This document shows positions 5,837 to 7,891 of a stretch of 7,891 bases of DNA, one piece after another (position 1 is the stretch's first letter; every line of letters starts with the position of its first letter). Origin of the DNA: an uncultured Collinsella sp. GTDB taxonomy: Bacteria > Actinomycetota > Coriobacteriia > Coriobacteriales > Coriobacteriaceae. Under the pieces are notes generated by a model. It was not told the DNA's origin, did not search any database, and saw only the letters and a program-made list of their open reading frames with translations. The stretch is taken from assembly GCA_900553705.1 (NCBI GenBank), contig USEK01000063.1, positions 1 through 7,891 of the forward strand, in the 5' to 3' direction. Position numbers and translations under genes: made by a program.

Positions 5837-6029
5837 CCGCAGCGGCGTCGATAACCGACGTCGAGGCAACGCCATGGGATGCCGCCCGCTCGACCAGCGC
5901 CGCCAAGCGCCCGTCGGCACCGGCACGCCAAAGCCCCGCGATCGCCAGCACGATGGAAAGCAGCGCCACCGTGACGATGGCGTATTCGACCGTCGCCTGG
6001 GCAGATTCCTCGCGCAGGACGTCATGCAT
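5811..6029 (-). CDS. Second Flp-like prepilin / short TadE-like protein
   Basis: A 72-residue protein. A very short leader, MHDVLREESA, is followed by QATVEYAIVTVALLSIVLAI, with Glu +5 and Tyr +6 after the predicted cleavage at A10|Q11. That is the classic Flp pattern. The mature part would be 62 residues, with an amphipathic helix (GRLAALVERAASHGV, 40-54) and an Ala/Asp-rich end. The longer tail and absence of the Flp-type C-terminus distinguish it from the Flp gene upstream; it may be a minor or alternative pilin. The ATG at 6029 has AAAGGAGG upstream and starts one base after the stop of the preceding gene. Confidence 0.85.
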   Translation of the reverse strand: MHDVLREESAQATVEYAIVTVALLSIVLAIAGLWRAGADGRLAALVERAASHGVASTSVIDAAAGAKDIALY

Positions 6030-6030
6030 T

Positions 6031-6594
6031 TCACGACCCCTCCTTTGAGTTCGATGCCTGCGGGCTCAGGCGGATCACGCGCAGGCGGCACGAGGCATCG
6101 CCGGCATCCGCGGCAACCGTCACCATATCGACCCAGCCGCGCCCATCGCGCACAATGGCGCCCCATACGTTGCCCTTAATATCGAGATAGCCGCTCAGGG
6201 CGAGCTGGGCCGTTGGCACCTCGCGGTAGGCGCGTAACATATCCGCCGCTGCCTCGGTCATCGGTCGGTCCTCGGACCATGCAAGCCGGACCGCAATCGC
6301 GTTGTCCTCAGGTGAATCCGTCGCAGTGCCAGACCGCTTGTCGAGCGTCCGCAGAAAGGTTTGCGCCGTGACAGCGACATCCGAATCGTCCGCATCTCGC
6401 ATCTCATCTTTTTGAGACGCCACCGCCGAATCTGAGCCCGAATCGAAGGCGGCCCCAGGACGCTGCTGCCGCGCGGCGTTAAGCCCCCAAAGCACCGCCG
6501 CTATCGCCACGGTCAGGCAAGCAAACACCAGCAGCACCCCGATGGGGCGCTCGCCCTCTACAGGCTGTTGATGCCCTCGCTGATAGCGTTCCAT
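6031..6594 (-). CDS. Single-pass membrane protein of the tad operon, unrecognised
   Basis: A 187-residue protein I do not recognise. The charged N-terminus (1-17) is followed by a membrane helix (PIGVLLVFACLTVAIAAVLW, 17-36), an acidic low-complexity linker (about 44-75, FDSGSDSA...DEMRDADDSD) and a compact domain (about 76-178) with TAQTFLRTLDKR, IAVRLAWSEDRP, QLALSGYLDI and GAIVRDGRGWVDMVTV. The charge pattern predicts the C-terminal domain outside the membrane. The ATG at 6594 lies inside the end of the Flp gene (37-base overlap) with only a distant AAGG; no better start exists downstream before the helix. Its place between two prepilin genes suggests a role in pilus assembly, processing or anchoring, which is inference from context only. 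Confidence 0.75.
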   Translation of the reverse strand: MERYQRGHQQPVEGERPIGVLLVFACLTVAIAAVLWGLNAARQQRPGAAFDSGSDSAVASQKDEMRDADDSDVAVTAQTFLRTLDKRSGTATDSPEDNAIAVRLAWSEDRPMTEAAADMLRAYREVPTAQLALSGYLDIKGNVWGAIVRDGRGWVDMVTVAADAGDASCRLRVIRLSPQASNSKEGS

Positions 6595-6791
6595 AGATCT
6601 TGGACCTTGCCCTTAAATGCGACAATGGCAATGATGGCGATCACCACGAGCACGCCGACCAAGATGGCGTATTCGGTGGTGCCCTGCGCACTCTCCTCCT
6701 GCAGTAGCTCCCCGGCATGCTGGCGAGCGCGAATTGACTGGCAAACAGCCCAGCTCCAGACCTTGCCAGCAACGTCAGTCATCGTGTTCAT
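6558..6791 (-). CDS. flp: Flp-type prepilin (major pilin candidate)
   Basis: A 77-residue precursor. A 35-residue leader ends in QEESA, then QGTTEYAILVGVLVVIAIIA begins the mature protein, with Glu +5 and Tyr +6 as in Flp/type IVb pilins. The mature pilin would be only 42 residues: one hydrophobic assembly helix and a short tail (FKGKVQDLWNAISEGINSL), which is the normal Flp size. The leader is longer than usual. TadV-type prepilin peptidases cut this class; none is in the window. The ATG at 6791 follows GGGAGG by five bases, and the gene begins 10 bases after the tadC stop. Small size, best ribosome site and position after tadC make it the most likely major pilin. Confidence 0.9.
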   Translation of the reverse strand: MNTMTDVAGKVWSWAVCQSIRARQHAGELLQEESAQGTTEYAILVGVLVVIAIIAIVAFKGKVQDLWNAISEGINSL

Positions 6792-6801
6792 GTATTCCTC
6801 C

Positions 6802-7443
6802 CTACATCATCCCGCCTGCTCCCAACAGCGGGCCCAATATGGACAGAAGCAACGCCGGCAAGATGAGTGTGCCGGTGGGAATCAGCAGCTTGATGGGCGC
6901 ACGCTCGATCTCGCGCTCGACCGCGGCGCGATGAGCCGCACGGATCTCGCGACTTTGAGCGGCCAGTGTCTCGGCAAGTGGGGCACCCAGGGCGAGCGCC
7001 TGTCCCACCGTGATGGCAAAGGTCTCGAGCGCTCGCACGTCCAGGTCGCGCGCGGCGGCCAACAACTCGTCCTCACGCGTGCCCACGCCCACCTGCCACG
7101 CCATGCAGGCCCGCTCAAGTCGAAGAGCCAGCACTGACCGGCGGTTGGCGCAGAAAATCTCAAGCGCCGCATCAAACGAAAGACCGGCCGAAAGACCCAA
7201 GCGCACAACATCGATCATCTCGGACACTTCGCCGAGCGACACTCGCGCCGGGCCGCCCGCTCCAACCGCGCCCTTCATTCGCGCGGTCAGAGCATCGACC
7301 ACCGAGCGACCCGCGGCAGCGACCAGCACCGCCTCGCGCTTGCAGGCCTCTGCGATCTTGCGTGCATCCGCCCGATCCAAACCCGTCGCGACAAATACAC
7401 TCAGAGCGCACAGGCAAGCCGCAACTGCAACCGGGGCGCTCAT
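6802..7443 (-). CDS. tadC: TadC-like type II secretion F-domain protein
   Basis: A 213-residue inner-membrane platform protein. An N-terminal membrane helix (4-20) is followed by a basic cytoplasmic stretch, then the T2SF domain (about 70-205): EVSEMIDVVRLGLSAGLSFD (72-91), ALRLERACMAW, ARDLDVRALETFAITVGQAL (131-150), GAPLAETLAAQSREIR, and ERAPIKLLIPTGTLILPALL (180-199) as the closing helix. The order is that of TadC/GspF proteins, which couple the TadA ATPase to pilin extrusion. It is shorter than typical TadC proteins (nearer 300 residues); the N-terminal region is reduced. The ATG at 7443 overlaps the tadB stop (ATGA). Confidence 0.9.
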   Translation of the reverse strand: MSAPVAVAACLCALSVFVATGLDRADARKIAEACKREAVLVAAAGRSVVDALTARMKGAVGAGGPARVSLGEVSEMIDVVRLGLSAGLSFDAALEIFCANRRSVLALRLERACMAWQVGVGTREDELLAAARDLDVRALETFAITVGQALALGAPLAETLAAQSREIRAAHRAAVEREIERAPIKLLIPTGTLILPALLLSILGPLLGAGGMM

Positions 7444-7891
7444 AGCTCCACCCGCATAATGCGCCTGATAACCACCAGGGCAACGGCGTTGAGGGCAAGA
7501 CCCAGCACCACAGCGCCCGCGCCGGCAGGCGTCGCAAGACCGCGACGAAAATCTGCCGAAAGCAGCGCCAACACCGCGCACATGCCCGTCGGCATCGCCG
7601 CGACCATATGCGCAGACATGCGGGCCTGCGACGTCTTAACATCTAGGCGGCGCTTGAGCTCAATGCGCTCCCCCACCATGCTCGACGCCTCGGACAGTAA
7701 GTCGGCAAGCGGAGCGCCGGTGCGCTGTGACACCTTAAGCGCCAAGGTCACAAGCGAAAGACCGGGGGCGTCGATGCGCACGAGCAAGTCATCGAGCGCG
7801 TCGGTCGCCGAGATGCCGCAATCGATCGCCGCCGCCACCCGCAAAAACTCGGTATGCACCGGTTCTTGCGCATGAGCGCCCACAAAGCGCA
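7440..7891 (-). CDS. tadB: TadB-like type II secretion F-domain protein, 5' end outside the window
   Basis: The visible 149 C-terminal residues carry the T2SF pattern: EFLRVAAAIDCGISATDALD, LALKVSQRTGAPLADLLSEA and GERIELKRRLDVKTSQARMS, then two hydrophobic helices (AHMVAAMPTGMCAVLALL and GAGAVVLGLALNAVALVVI) and a basic tail. The pair order tadB-tadC with a 4-base overlap is characteristic of Tad loci. The frame runs off base 7891, so the N-terminus is missing from the window, not from the gene. It forms the membrane platform with TadC. Confidence 0.9.
   Translation of the reverse strand, partial: RFVGAHAQEPVHTEFLRVAAAIDCGISATDALDDLLVRIDAPGLSLVTLALKVSQRTGAPLADLLSEASSMVGERIELKRRLDVKTSQARMSAHMVAAMPTGMCAVLALLSADFRRGLATPAGAGAVVLGLALNAVALVVIRRIMRVEL

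Overview
This window looks like the end of a metagenomic contig from a high-GC actinobacterium. The best guess is a gut Coriobacteriia such as Collinsella. That rests on gene content and style (a compact Tad pilus operon with AQ-T-E pilin motifs, a DUF192 gene, a GH5 gene) and not on any marker gene. Every gene supported here lies on the minus strand, so the biological reading order runs from base 7891 down to base 51. Bases 1-50 are not genomic. They are an Illumina Nextera i5 adapter with its index and the transposon mosaic end, so the last gene is cut off and any protein predicted across the junction carries a false tail.

Bases 7891 to 2382 hold the distal part of one tightly packed Tad/Flp pilus operon: tadB (5' end outside the window), tadC, the Flp prepilin gene, an unrecognised single-pass membrane protein, a second short Flp-like prepilin, a TadE-like pseudopilin, a 717-residue TadG-like protein, a second TadE/F-like pseudopilin and a DUF192 protein. 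Neighbours overlap or are separated by 10 bases or fewer, which implies one transcript. TadB and TadC would form the inner-membrane platform, Flp the filament, and the TadE/F/G-like proteins the minor components. The motor ATPase, the localisation protein and the prepilin peptidase are not in the window. Four of the small proteins share an A|Q-x-T-x-E processing motif. The TadG-like protein has the same segment with the key glutamate replaced by serine, and it carries an unusual Cys/His cluster in its outer domain.

Bases 2323 to 1773 encode a two-gene module that looks like a type II toxin-antitoxin pair: an 88-residue putative toxin first, then a ribbon-helix-helix antitoxin, with a 4-base overlap. 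A perfect inverted repeat just upstream is a candidate operator, and a strong inverted repeat lies inside the toxin gene. No terminator separates this module from the tad operon.

Bases 1709 to 1531 hold a tRNA-Phe gene with a good promoter and an intrinsic terminator. Next comes an array of four 62-base units (1288-1520), each a 47-48-base dyad, giving eight copies of a CGGAAANNGCRTCCC-like half-site. It lies upstream of the last gene, which encodes a glycoside hydrolase family 5 protein (1099-51) related to exo-beta-1,3-glucanases. That protein keeps the nucleophile region, but the usual Asn-Glu-Pro acid/base motif reads Asp-Thr-Pro, so it may be catalytically dead or altered. A promoter-like -10 box, a dyad and a leader hairpin lie between the array and this gene.
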